A stretch of DNA of 64,000 nt, taken from the NCBI GenBank assembly GCA_030426805.1, contig JAUHXU010000004.1, positions 234,792-298,791 on the forward strand. Reading direction: 5' to 3'. The notes beneath the pieces are model-generated. The model was not told the origin of the DNA and did no database searches. It saw only the letters and a program-made list of their open reading frames with translations. Source of the DNA: a bacterium. GTDB lineage: Bacteria > Planctomycetota > JAFGQW01. The translations under genes and the position numbers were made by a program. This document shows positions 36,240 to 44,913 of the stretch, one piece after another. Every line of letters begins with the position of its first letter. Positions within the stretch are counted from its first letter, which is position 1.

Positions 36240-38159
36240 ATGTGCGGCATAGCCGGATACCTCGACGGATCCCGAAGCCGCGCCGAGTCGCCCACCGCGC
36301 CCGGCGTGCTGGTCGCGATGACCGACACGCTCGAGCACCGCGGGCCGGACGGCGAGGGGCACTACGAGCGTGACGGCGTCGGCCTCGGCCACCGTCGCCT
36401 GAGCATCGTCGACCTCGCCGGCGGCGCGCAGCCGATGGGCAACGAGGACGGCGCGGTGCAAGTCGTGTTCAACGGCGAGATCTACAACCACGCCGAACTC
36501 CGCCCGACGCTTGAGGCGCGCGGCCACCGCTTCCGGACGACGTCCGACACCGAAGTGCTCGTGCACCTGTGGGAGGAGCACGGCCCGTCGATGGTCGAGC
36601 ACCTCAACGGCATGTTCGCGTTCGCGATCTGGGATGCACGCAACGAGACGCTGTTCCTCGCGCGCGATCGCCTGGGGATCAAGCCGGTGTACTGGAGCCT
36701 GCTCGGGGACCGCCTCGTCTTCGGGTCGGAGCTGAAGGCGGTGCTCGCACACCCGGCCGTGCCGCGGCAGCTCGATCCGACGTCGCTGAGCGACTACCTG
36801 AGCTTTCTCTACGTGCCGGCCCCGCGCTCGATCTTCCGCGACGTGCAGAAGCTCCCGCCGGCGCACACGCTCCTGCTGCGGCGCGGCGAAGCGCCGGTCG
36901 TCAAGCGCTACTGGCACGCGCGATTCGACCACGATCTGCACACCGGCGACGCCGACGCGCTCGCGGCGGAGTTGCGCGCGCTGCTCGTGCGATGCGTCGA
37001 GCGCCGCCTGATGGCCGAGGTGCCGCTCGGTGCGTTCCTGTCGGGCGGGGTCGATTCGTCGATCGTCGTCGCGCTGATGACGGAAGCCGGCGTCGCCGCG
37101 CCGAAGACGACGACGATCGGCTTCGAGGTCGAGGGCTTCGACGAGCGCGATCGCGCGCGCCTCGTCGCGGAGCGCTTCGGCGCCGACCACACCGAGCGCG
37201 TCGTGACGCCGGACGCGTTGTCGATCGTCGACCGCCTGTCCTACTTCTTCGACGAACCGTTCGCCGACGCGTCCGCCGTGCCGACCTACTACCTGAGCGA
37301 AGCGACGCGCACCCGCGTCACCGTCGCGTTGTCCGGCGACGGAGGCGACGAGACCTACGCCGGCTACCGACGCTACTGGTTCGACGGCTTCGAGCACCGG
37401 ATGCGCCGCTGGATGCTCGGGGGGCTCGGGCAGAGCGTCGCCCGCGGCCTGTCGGCCGTCTATCCGAAGGCGGACTGGTTGCCCCGGCCGCTGCGCGCGA
37501 AGACCCTGCTCGGCAACCTCGGCGACGGCCCGGCGGCCGCCTACTATCGGACGATCACGCAGATGGGCGAGCGCGCCAAGCACGCGCTCCTCGCGCCGGA
37601 CCTCGTCGCGGCGCTCGGCGACTACGACCCGCTCGCGCGGTTCCGCGGGGTCTACGAGAGCGTGGACGCGAAGGACTCGATCTCGCGCGCGCAGGCGACC
37701 GATCTCGTGACCTACCTCGCCGACGACATCCTGACGAAGGTCGACCGGGCGAGCATGGCGCACTCGCTCGAGGTCCGCGTCCCGATCCTCGATCACACGG
37801 CGGTCGAGTTCGCTGCGCGCGTGCCCCGCGACTTGCGGCTCCACGGGCGCGACCACAAGCACCTGCTGAAGCGCGCGGTCCGTGGCACGATTCCCGACGA
37901 GATCCTCGACGGTCGCAAACACGGCTTCGAGGTGCCGCTGAAAGCCTGGTTCCGCAACGAACTGCGACCGCTCGCGGAGAGCCTCGGCGAACGCGCCGCG
38001 ATCCGCGATCACTTCCGCGTGGACGCGGTGCAGACACTCGTGCGCGACCACACGCGCGGCCTCGCGGACCACAGCGTGGCGTTGTGGACGCTGTTGATGT
38101 TCGACCGCTGGGCCGAGCGCTACCTGCAGCCGACCGCCACGACGGGAGCGACCGCATGA
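36240..38159 (+). CDS. asparagine synthetase-like amidotransferase of polysaccharide locus
   Basis: A 639-residue protein with an N-terminal glutaminase domain (Cys2 in MCGIAGYL, then HRRLSIVDLAGGAQPM, FNGEIYNH) and a C-terminal synthetase domain with the ATP motif FLSGGVDSSI, ALSGDGGDETYAGY and LTKVDRASMAHSLEVRVPIL. It resembles AsnB and the exosortase-A-associated amidotransferase 1. Relatives in glycan loci probably amidate a sugar carboxylate, here perhaps a uronic acid from the upstream sugar operon. The ATG is fixed because Cys must follow Met. A second copy of the family is encoded at 58739. Stop overlaps the next gene (ATGA). Confidence 0.88.
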   Translation: MCGIAGYLDGSRSRAESPTAPGVLVAMTDTLEHRGPDGEGHYERDGVGLGHRRLSIVDLAGGAQPMGNEDGAVQVVFNGEIYNHAELRPTLEARGHRFRTTSDTEVLVHLWEEHGPSMVEHLNGMFAFAIWDARNETLFLARDRLGIKPVYWSLLGDRLVFGSELKAVLAHPAVPRQLDPTSLSDYLSFLYVPAPRSIFRDVQKLPPAHTLLLRRGEAPVVKRYWHARFDHDLHTGDADALAAELRALLVRCVERRLMAEVPLGAFLSGGVDSSIVVALMTEAGVAAPKTTTIGFEVEGFDERDRARLVAERFGADHTERVVTPDALSIVDRLSYFFDEPFADASAVPTYYLSEATRTRVTVALSGDGGDETYAGYRRYWFDGFEHRMRRWMLGGLGQSVARGLSAVYPKADWLPRPLRAKTLLGNLGDGPAAAYYRTITQMGERAKHALLAPDLVAALGDYDPLARFRGVYESVDAKDSISRAQATDLVTYLADDILTKVDRASMAHSLEVRVPILDHTAVEFAARVPRDLRLHGRDHKHLLKRAVRGTIPDEILDGRKHGFEVPLKAWFRNELRPLAESLGERAAIRDHFRVDAVQTLVRDHTRGLADHSVALWTLLMFDRWAERYLQPTATTGATA

Positions 38160-39394
38160 GGGTGCTGCACGTCCTCGATCACTACCTGCCGTTTCACAGC
38201 GGCTACACGTTCCGATCGGGCAACATCCTGGCGCAGCAGCGCGCGTTCGGATGGGACCCGGTCGTGCTGACGTCGCCGAAGCACGACTATCCCGACGGCT
38301 CGGGGCCGGAGAAGCCGGATTGGTTGTCCGTCCACCACGCGCCGCTCGGGCGCGGCGGTGCGCGTGGCCTCGTGAACCGGGTGCCGTTCGCCGGTCAGCA
38401 CGCGCTGATGCGCGACTTGCGCAAGGAACTCGCCGCGACCGTCGCTCGGGTCGGCAACGTCGATCTCGTGCACGCGCACAGCCCCGCGCTCAACGGCCTG
38501 CCGGCGGTGCAGGTGCGCGACGCCGGGGGGCCACCGGTCGTCTACGAGGTGCGCGCCCTGTGGGAGGACGCGGCGGTCGACCTCGGCAACACGACGCCGG
38601 GCTCGCTCCGCTATCGCGCGACCGCTGCGCTCGAGACCCGGCTGCTGCGCCGCGCGGATCGGATCGTCGTGCTGTGCAAGGCACTCGAGCGGGAGTTCGT
38701 CTCCCGCGGGATCGATGCGGACAAGATCACCGTCGTCGGCAACGGCGTGGACCCCGAGCGGTTCGCCGCCCGCGACCCGGATCCCGCCCTGCGCGACTCG
38801 CTGGGACTCGGCACCGGGCCGGTGATCGGCTTCCTCGGGTCGTTCTACGCGTACGAGGGACTGCCGATGCTCGTCGATGCCGCGGCGCCGATCCTGCGCG
38901 ATCGACCGGATGCGCGGCTGCTGCTCGTCGGCGGCGGTCCGGACGAGTCGGCCATTCGCGACCGCGTCGCCGCGTCGGGTGTGGCCGAACAGATCGTGAT
39001 GCCCGGTCGCGTGCCGCACGAGACCGTCCCGGACCACTACGCGCTCGTCGACCTCTTGGTCTACCCGAGGCTCAGCAACCGCCTCACCGAATTGACGACG
39101 CCGCTGAAGCCCCTCGAGGCGATGGCGTTCGGCAAGGCGGTGCTCGGAAGCGACGTCGGCGGGATCGACGAGTTGATCGGCCCGGCCGGCGACGGAGCGG
39201 CGTCGTTTCCGGCCGGCGATCGCGATGCGTTGACGCGCGCGATCCGTGCGCTGATCGATGCGCCGGAGCAGCGCGCGCGGATGGCGACGCTCGCGCGGGA
39301 ATACGTGCTGCGCGAGCGCACGTGGGCCGTTCAGGTCGGCCGGTATCGCGAGGTCTACGCGGGCGCACTCGGCCGCGACCTCGCGCACGCGTGA
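38156..39394 (+). CDS. GT4 glycosyltransferase of the exosortase-A-associated Stp3 type
   Basis: A 412-residue GT-B enzyme. LHVLDHYLPFHSGYTFRSGN and VVLTSPKHDY at the N-terminus are characteristic of the third exosortase-A-associated sugar transferase. The catalytic half shows NGVDPERF, IGFLGSFYAYEGLPMLVDA and TPLKPLEAMAFGKAVLGSDV, with the E-x7-E pattern of GT4. Substrates unknown. It is the last gene of the operon that starts at 29563 and overlaps the amidotransferase by four bases. It converges on a secreted protein gene with an 11-base gap. Confidence 0.87.
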   Translation: MRVLHVLDHYLPFHSGYTFRSGNILAQQRAFGWDPVVLTSPKHDYPDGSGPEKPDWLSVHHAPLGRGGARGLVNRVPFAGQHALMRDLRKELAATVARVGNVDLVHAHSPALNGLPAVQVRDAGGPPVVYEVRALWEDAAVDLGNTTPGSLRYRATAALETRLLRRADRIVVLCKALEREFVSRGIDADKITVVGNGVDPERFAARDPDPALRDSLGLGTGPVIGFLGSFYAYEGLPMLVDAAAPILRDRPDARLLLVGGGPDESAIRDRVAASGVAEQIVMPGRVPHETVPDHYALVDLLVYPRLSNRLTELTTPLKPLEAMAFGKAVLGSDVGGIDELIGPAGDGAASFPAGDRDALTRAIRALIDAPEQRARMATLAREYVLRERTWAVQVGRYREVYAGALGRDLAHA

Positions 39395-39405
39395 GGCGGG
39401 GTGGC

Positions 39406-40233
39406 TCAGTGGGCGTGGAGGTCGCGATCGAGCGACGCGAGGGTCGCGCGCAGGCGCCAGCGTCGGACGCGCACGGACGCGGGCCATTGCGGCGCCGCGA
39501 TCAGCGGACGCGTGTCGCCGAGGCGGGTTCGCGCGACGCGTCGGTCTCCGACCCGTTCGATGCGAGCGAACGGCAGTCGAGTGAAACGCGCGAATCGGCC
39601 GGGCGACACGACGGTCAACGAGACGACGGTCTTGCCGGGCTGGACCGCCCCGAGCGCCATCGGTGCCCGCAGACCCGGGGTCGCGCAGTGGATCCGCAGC
39701 GGGGCGATCGCCCGGACCTCGGGGCCGACGACCACGTGAAAGAACAGGAACCAGCGCGCGCCGTCGACGCGCACCGCGTGCTCGAGCCGCTCACGGAGTC
39801 CGGCGGGCAGGTAGCTCTTCTCGACCCCGGTCGCGACGACGCGACGGTGAATCCACGAGAGCAACTCGACGGGGTTCGTGATCTCGACCGTCTCCATCCG
39901 GATCGGCGTGACGGTCGGGGGAAGGGTCAGACGGGTCGCGTCGCCGGCCAGGGCGCCGAGTCCGTCGGCGAGTGCGACGAAACGCTCGTGCGGCACCGGC
40001 TCGATGACGGCCTTGCCCGGCAGCGGCAGTGCGTAGACGATCGTCGTCGGCCGCGCGGCACGCAACTCGACCGACCAGAGCGTCGTCTGCTGGTCGCCGT
40101 TGCGGGCGATCAACGCGTGTTCGCGCGGGGTCGACACCTCGACGCCCGCCTGGACCGGCACGACCGCGCCGCCGGCGAGCGCGTGCGTCGCCACGAGGGC
40201 GAGGGCGAGCGCCACGGCCGGCATCGACTTCAT
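39406..40233 (-). CDS. secreted protein of unknown function
   Basis: A 275-residue protein with a clear signal peptide (SMPAVALALALVATHALAGG). The mature part is beta-rich with few Cys residues; segments such as TTIVYALPLPGKAVIEPVP and ALGAVQPGKTVVSLTVVSPG suggest an extracytoplasmic sandwich fold. I do not recognise the family. The start at 40233 is chosen because the signal peptide follows and a GGAGAGA ribosome site lies just upstream. The frame extends a further 107 codons upstream without such features. It is divergent from the CapK-like gene across 62 bases, and the context suggests the envelope or matrix. Confidence 0.7.
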   Translation of the reverse strand: MKSMPAVALALALVATHALAGGAVVPVQAGVEVSTPREHALIARNGDQQTTLWSVELRAARPTTIVYALPLPGKAVIEPVPHERFVALADGLGALAGDATRLTLPPTVTPIRMETVEITNPVELLSWIHRRVVATGVEKSYLPAGLRERLEHAVRVDGARWFLFFHVVVGPEVRAIAPLRIHCATPGLRAPMALGAVQPGKTVVSLTVVSPGRFARFTRLPFARIERVGDRRVARTRLGDTRPLIAAPQWPASVRVRRWRLRATLASLDRDLHAH

Positions 40234-40295
40234 CGTGTTCTCTCCATGCGCGGGGTGTTTGGCCCGCGTCCGCTCGGGCGATAGGATCTTACCCG

Positions 40296-41672
40296 ATGTA
40301 CGACGCGCTGGTCCGCTCGATCTTCTTCCCGATCCACGAGCGCCTGAAGGGGCACCCGACCGCAGCCGCGCTGCGCGAGGCGCGCCGGGTGGATCGCATG
40401 TCGAGCGACCAACTCGCCGCGTTCCAGCTCGCGAAGCTCCGACGCATCGTCGCACACGCCGAAGCACATACCGGCTACTACCGCGATGCGTTCGCGGCAT
40501 CGAGCGTGACCGCCGACGACCTCCGGCGCGTCGACGACCTCCGACGGTTTCCACTGCTCGAGCGCGCCGCCCTTCGCGCGGACGCCGATCGGTTCGTCGC
40601 GACCGACCGCACGCGCCGCACGACGGCGATCCCCACGGGTGGCTCGACCGGGGAGCCCGTCGTCGTCCAGGTGGACCGGCGGCGCTGGGCGGTCAACATC
40701 GCGGCGCGGCTTCGCGCGCGGGAGTGGTGGGGCGTACGCGTCGGCGAGCGCGAGGCCGTGCTCTGGGCCAGCCCCATCGAGATCGACGCGCAGGAGCGGT
40801 TGCGCGCGTGGCGCGACCGACTCCTCAACACACGGCTCTACAGTGCGTTCGAGGGCAGTGACGTCGGCTTCGAGCGACTCGTCGCGGAACTGGCCGCATA
40901 CCGACCGACACACCTCTACGGCTACGCGTCGAGCATCCACCTCGTCGCGCGCCATGTCTTGCGCGACGCACCCGACGGCCGCGACTTCGGGCTGCGGGCG
41001 ATCTTCGCGACGGCCGAGGGGATGTCCGACGAACAGCGGGCGGACGTCACGCGGGCCTTCCGCGCGCCGGTCGGCGGGGAATACGGTGCGCGCGACGCGG
41101 GGTTGATCACGCACGCGTGCCCGTCGGGCGCGAACCACATCCTCGCCGAGGGGATGTTCGTCGAGATCCTCCGCCCCGACGGCACGCCGGCCGACCCGGG
41201 GGAGAAGGGCGAGATCGTCACGACGCACCTGGAGGCGTTCGGCTTCCCGTTGATCCGCTACCGCACCGGCGACGTCGGCGTCGTCGCCGAATCCGGGGCG
41301 TGCGCCTGCGGGCTCGTGCTGCCGCGCATCGAACGCATCGAGGGGCGCGCGACGGACTTCCTGATCGCACCGGACGGACGGCTGCTCCACGCCCTCGGCG
41401 CGATCTACGTGCTGCGCGTGCTGCCGGGCGTCGGTCGGTTCCAGATCGAACAACCGACGCGCGAACGGCTCCTCGTGCGCGTCGTGCGCGAGGACGGCTT
41501 CCCCGCCGACGGGGTCGACCGGATCCGGGACGGGCTGCGCGACCTGATGCGCCACCCCGTCGAGGTCGAGGTGTCGTTCGTCGACGCGATCGCGACGAGC
41601 GGCTCGCGCAAGCACCGCTACGTGATCTCGCCGGTCGCGCAGGCGGCGATCCGGGGGGACGCCGATGGCTGA
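40296..41672 (+). CDS. CapK/phenylacetate-CoA-ligase-like adenylate-forming protein
   Basis: A 458-residue member of the AMP-binding superfamily of the CapK type common in capsule loci. It has the P-loop-like TTAIPTGGSTGEPVVVQVD, the YGYASSIHLVARHVL and GEYGARDAGLITHACPSG blocks, and the AMP-binding end IRYRTGDVGV with IEGRATDFLI. Such proteins may activate an acid for addition to a glycan, but the substrate is unproven. An AGGAT ribosome site precedes the ATG. The stop overlaps the following GT4 gene by eight bases, so they work together. Confidence 0.88.
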   Translation: MYDALVRSIFFPIHERLKGHPTAAALREARRVDRMSSDQLAAFQLAKLRRIVAHAEAHTGYYRDAFAASSVTADDLRRVDDLRRFPLLERAALRADADRFVATDRTRRTTAIPTGGSTGEPVVVQVDRRRWAVNIAARLRAREWWGVRVGEREAVLWASPIEIDAQERLRAWRDRLLNTRLYSAFEGSDVGFERLVAELAAYRPTHLYGYASSIHLVARHVLRDAPDGRDFGLRAIFATAEGMSDEQRADVTRAFRAPVGGEYGARDAGLITHACPSGANHILAEGMFVEILRPDGTPADPGEKGEIVTTHLEAFGFPLIRYRTGDVGVVAESGACACGLVLPRIERIEGRATDFLIAPDGRLLHALGAIYVLRVLPGVGRFQIEQPTRERLLVRVVREDGFPADGVDRIRDGLRDLMRHPVEVEVSFVDAIATSGSRKHRYVISPVAQAAIRGDADG

Positions 41673-42729
41673 ACCGCGCGTCGCGCTCGTCGCTCCGTGG
41701 CCGCCGCCCGAGGGCGGGATGGCCGTGCAGGCGCGCGGGCTGCGGGACGCGCTGGTCGCCGCAGGGACGCCCGTGGAGGTCGTGCCGACAAACGTCGGGC
41801 TCGGCCCGATCGGGCGCGTGCGCGGCCTCCGCGGGATCGTCAATCTCGTGATCTTCCTCGCGCGGCTCGTCTGGACCGTGCCGCGCGTCGACGTCGTGCA
41901 CGTCCTGTCGGCGAGCGGCCTGACGTTCTTCCTGTTCACCGCGCCGGCGGTCGTCGTCGGCCGGATCGCGGGCCGCCGCGTCGTCGTGAACTACCGGGGC
42001 GGACTCGCCGAGTCGTTCCTGGCGCGGCGATCGCGGTCGGCGGGCTGGTTCCTCCGTCGCGCCCACCGTCTCGTCGTGCCGTCCGGCTTCCTCGATGCGA
42101 TCTTCCGACGCCATGGACACGCACCCGAGATCCTGCCGAACTACATCGACGTGGATCGCTTCGACGCGCCACCGGACCGCACCGGCGATCCACGCTTGCT
42201 CGTGACGCGCAACCTCGAGCCGATCTACAACGTCGGCCTGGCGATCGACGCGCTTGCGATCGTGCGAAAACGCATCGCGGGAGCCACCCTGTGGATCGCC
42301 GGCACCGGCAGCGAGCGGGACGCGCTCGCGGCGCGCGCACGCGCGGCCGGCGTGGGCGGGGCGGTGCACTTCCTCGGGCGGGTGCCGAACGACGACGTGC
42401 CGTCGCACTACGCGACCGCATCGATCGCCGTGAACCCGACCAACGTCGACAACATGCCGATCTCGGTGCTCGAGGCGTTCGCGGCCGGTGTGCCGGTCGT
42501 CAGCACACGCGCCGGCGGCGTGCCGTTCCTCGTGGACGACGGCGTCGATGGTCTCCTCGTCGACGTCGGCGATGCACCGGCTCTCGCCGCGGCATGCATC
42601 CGCGTGCTCGAGGACCCGGCGCTCGCGGAGCGCCTGGTCGACGCCGGACGCGCGCGCGTCGAGGGGTTCCGGATCGCGCGGGTCGTCGAGGCGTGGCAGC
42701 GCCTCTATCGGAGCGAGGTGCGGCCATAG
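41665..42729 (+). CDS. GT4-family glycosyltransferase
   Basis: A 354-residue GT-B enzyme. It begins VALVAPWPPPEGGMAVQARG, a glycine-rich N-terminal loop. The donor-site half has LLVTRNLEPIYNVGLAID, LWIAGTGSERDALAARA, VHFLGRVPNDDVPSHYATAS and NMPISVLEAFAAGVPVVSTR, giving the GT4 acid pattern. A hydrophobic stretch (LVIFLARLVWTVP) suggests membrane association. Donor sugar unknown. It overlaps the CapK-like gene by eight bases and ends 76 bases before nadB, from which it is separated by its own promoter candidate. Confidence 0.88.
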   Translation: MAEPRVALVAPWPPPEGGMAVQARGLRDALVAAGTPVEVVPTNVGLGPIGRVRGLRGIVNLVIFLARLVWTVPRVDVVHVLSASGLTFFLFTAPAVVVGRIAGRRVVVNYRGGLAESFLARRSRSAGWFLRRAHRLVVPSGFLDAIFRRHGHAPEILPNYIDVDRFDAPPDRTGDPRLLVTRNLEPIYNVGLAIDALAIVRKRIAGATLWIAGTGSERDALAARARAAGVGGAVHFLGRVPNDDVPSHYATASIAVNPTNVDNMPISVLEAFAAGVPVVSTRAGGVPFLVDDGVDGLLVDVGDAPALAAACIRVLEDPALAERLVDAGRARVEGFRIARVVEAWQRLYRSEVRP

Positions 42730-42754
42730 ACGCGGCATCGCAGCGCGCTATACT
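42727..42754 (+). promoter_or_regulatory. candidate nadB promoter
   Basis: TAGACG at 42727-42732 and TATACT at 42749-42754, spaced 16 bases, match the sigma-70 hexamers at four and five of six positions. Transcription would start near 42761, about 45 bases before the GTG. Confidence 0.5.
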
Positions 42755-42805
42755 CCGGGCACCGGGCAGTCGGTTCGGCCGCCCTCGGCAGCAGGGGAGA
42801 GACGA

Positions 42806-44386
42806 GTGACTTCGGAATCGCGAATACGCTGCGACGTGCTCGTCGTCGGCGGCGGGATCGCCGGCGCATCGACCGCGATCCAGGCGGCCGATGCCGGGCT
42901 CGACGTCCTCGTCGTCACGAAGGAAGACGACCTGTTCGAGACGAACACCCGATGGGCGCAGGGCGGCATCATCGGGACCGGGCCCGGGGACACGAAGGAC
43001 CTCCTGCGCGCCGACATCCTCCGGGCGGGCTGCGACATCAACAATCGCGCCGCCGTCGAGGTCTTCTGCGACGAGGGACCCGCTCGCGTCGACGCGTTCC
43101 TCGTCGAGCGGCTCAAGGTGCCGTTCAACCGCGATGGGCGCGGCCGGATCGCGGTCACGGCCGAGGCGGCGCACTCGCGACGGCGGATCTACTACAAGGA
43201 AGACCGCACCGGCCTCGCGATCCAGGAGGCGTGCGAGCACACGATGCGACGGCACCGCCGGATCCGCGTGCTCAAACGCCACATGGCGGTCGACCTGATC
43301 ACGAGCCCGCACCACGACCGCCGCCCGACCGCCGCGTACGAGCCGTCGCGCACCGTCGGCGCATACGTCCTCGCGATCGACGCCGGCCGGGTGATCCGGG
43401 TATTCGCGAACCACGTCGTCCTCGCGACGGGCGGCGTCGGCCACATCTTCCTGCGCACGTCCAATCCCGTCGGCGCGACCGGCGACGGGATCGCGATGGC
43501 GTATCGCGCCGGCGCGCGGTGCGTCAACATGGAATACGTGCAGTTCCACCCAACGACGCTGCACCACGCGGCAGCCCCGGGATTCCTGATGACGGAGGCG
43601 TTGCGCGGCGAAGGGGCGGCGCTCGTGAACCTGCGCGGCGAGCGCTTCATGAAGCGCTACCACAAGGACGGCGAACTCGCGCCGCGCGACGTCGTCGCCC
43701 GCTCGATCTACGAGGAGATCGGCGCCCACAAGGAGGACTTCGTCCACCTCGATCCGTCGACGATCCCGTCGAAGATCGACGTGCGCAAGCGGTTCCGTGG
43801 CATCGCCGACAAGCTCGCCCCGCTCGGGATCGACATCACGCGCGACAAGATCCCGGTCGTGCCGGCGGCGCACTACTCGTGCGGCGGCGTGCTGACCGAC
43901 ATCGACGGTGCGGTCGACGGGATCGCGGGACTCTACGCCGTCGGCGAGACCGCGTGCACCGGCCTGCACGGCGCGAATCGCCTCGCGTCGACGTCGCTGG
44001 TCGAGGGACTCGTCTGGGGAAGCCGCGTCGCCCGTCACATCGTCGAGGGGGGCGAGGTCGATCGACGCATCCGCATGAGCGACTTCCCGGCATGGCGCGC
44101 GGTGCGTTCCCGCGAGAAGCTCGACCCGTTGCTCGTGAGCCAGGACCTGTTGAACATCCGCGCGACGATGTGGAACTACGTCGGGATCGTCCGGACGCGC
44201 AAGCGCCTCGAGCGTGCGCGCTCCGACCTCGGCTACCTCTCGCACCGCGTCGAGAAGTTCTACCGCGAGATCCCGGTGCAACGCGATCTCCTCGAACTCC
44301 GCAACGCGCTGATCGTCGCCCGCGTCATCGCGCAGGCGGCGGCCTCCAACACCCACAGCATCGGCTGCCACTTCCGGTCGGATTGA
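42806..44386 (+). CDS. nadB: L-aspartate oxidase
   Basis: A 526-residue flavoprotein that oxidises aspartate to iminoaspartate, the first step of de novo NAD synthesis. The FAD site is DVLVVGGGIAGASTAIQAA, followed by NTRWAQGGI, LATGGVGHIFLRTSNP, EYVQFHPTTLHH, LMTEALRGEGAALVN, HYSCGGVLTDIDG and TGLHGANRLASTSLVEGLVW. A helical C-terminal domain (MWNYVGIVRTRKRLERA) completes it. GGGGAGAG lies before the GTG. It has its own promoter candidate and no NadA or NadC neighbour, so it looks like an ordinary metabolic gene lying between glycan loci. A palindromic element begins 20 bases after the stop. Confidence 0.95.
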   Translation: MTSESRIRCDVLVVGGGIAGASTAIQAADAGLDVLVVTKEDDLFETNTRWAQGGIIGTGPGDTKDLLRADILRAGCDINNRAAVEVFCDEGPARVDAFLVERLKVPFNRDGRGRIAVTAEAAHSRRRIYYKEDRTGLAIQEACEHTMRRHRRIRVLKRHMAVDLITSPHHDRRPTAAYEPSRTVGAYVLAIDAGRVIRVFANHVVLATGGVGHIFLRTSNPVGATGDGIAMAYRAGARCVNMEYVQFHPTTLHHAAAPGFLMTEALRGEGAALVNLRGERFMKRYHKDGELAPRDVVARSIYEEIGAHKEDFVHLDPSTIPSKIDVRKRFRGIADKLAPLGIDITRDKIPVVPAAHYSCGGVLTDIDGAVDGIAGLYAVGETACTGLHGANRLASTSLVEGLVWGSRVARHIVEGGEVDRRIRMSDFPAWRAVRSREKLDPLLVSQDLLNIRATMWNYVGIVRTRKRLERARSDLGYLSHRVEKFYREIPVQRDLLELRNALIVARVIAQAAASNTHSIGCHFRSD

Positions 44387-44885
44387 GGAGGGGGGGTGTG
44401 GGGAAGCGGTCGCGGATGGATGCCCCTCGCTAGGCTCCATTTGGCTCCCGCCGCGGACAAGCTGCGCTGCGTGCGGTGCATGAGGTGCCGGGCCGCGGCT
44501 GCGAGAGTCAGTGGAGATTGCGGTGCGAGGTGTCCGCGCCTACGTCGCTACGCGAGGGGCATCCATCCGCGACCGCAACCACGTCCCACCTCGATCCGAG
44601 CGGAATGCGAGGCACCCGCGGGGGTGAGATGCGCGCGGCGAGGGCGGGCCCCGTCCTTCGACTACGCCGGCTCGCAGCCGGCCGGCAGCTCGCACGGCCG
44701 GCGCCTCCGGTCGCGCGCTTCCCGTTCACACCGCTGTCGTTTGAGCGGTCGGGGGGTGAACCCCCTCGCGTAGCGACATAGGCGCGGACACCTCGCACCG
44801 CCGTCTCCACCGACTCTCGTAGCCGCGGCCCGGCGCCTCCCACCCCGCGCGCTGTGCACATGTCCGCGGCGGGAGCCCCCGGAGC
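44387..44885. other. 499-base intergenic region between convergent genes, two palindromic elements
   Basis: No gene supported. It holds two opposed copies of a palindromic element (44406-44576 and 44745-44913) separated by 168 GC-rich bases that contain a small GCCGGC hairpin and nothing else recognisable. The facing genes are nadB and a polysaccharide deacetylase. Confidence 0.8.
44406..44576 (-). repeat. palindromic element, copy A
   Basis: This 171-base element has perfect 25-base inverted ends (44406-44430 and 44552-44576). An inner 8-bp stem is formed by CGCGGACA at 44452-44459 and TGTCCGCG at 44531-44538. Reverse-complemented, its first 96 bases match copy B at about 83 positions, and the far side shares TGTCCGCGGCGGGAGCC and GGAGCCTAGCGAGG. 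The terminal stems differ from those of copy B at six positions per arm. It starts 20 bases after the nadB stop. No flanking target duplication is obvious. Confidence 0.85.
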
Positions 44886-44913
44886 CTAGCGAGGGGGTTC
44901 ACCCCCCGACCGC
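44745..44913 (+). repeat. palindromic element, copy B
   Basis: This 169-base element has perfect 25-base inverted ends (44745-44769 and 44889-44913). An inner stem joins 44783-44790 and 44861-44868. It is the inverted relative of copy A and shares the CCGACTCTCG core with copy C. Its right end runs into the deacetylase gene and supplies that gene's last eight codons and its TAG stop. It carries no gene of its own. Confidence 0.85.

Noticed and set aside
44396-44861. Short frames of 65-125 residues on both strands
   Set aside because: All run through palindromic elements A and B; mirrored frames on both strands are expected from inverted repeats.
44406-44913. Insertion sequence or classical MITE with target duplication
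   Set aside because: No transposase, no clear flanking duplication, and end sequences differ between copies, which a shared transposase would not tolerate.
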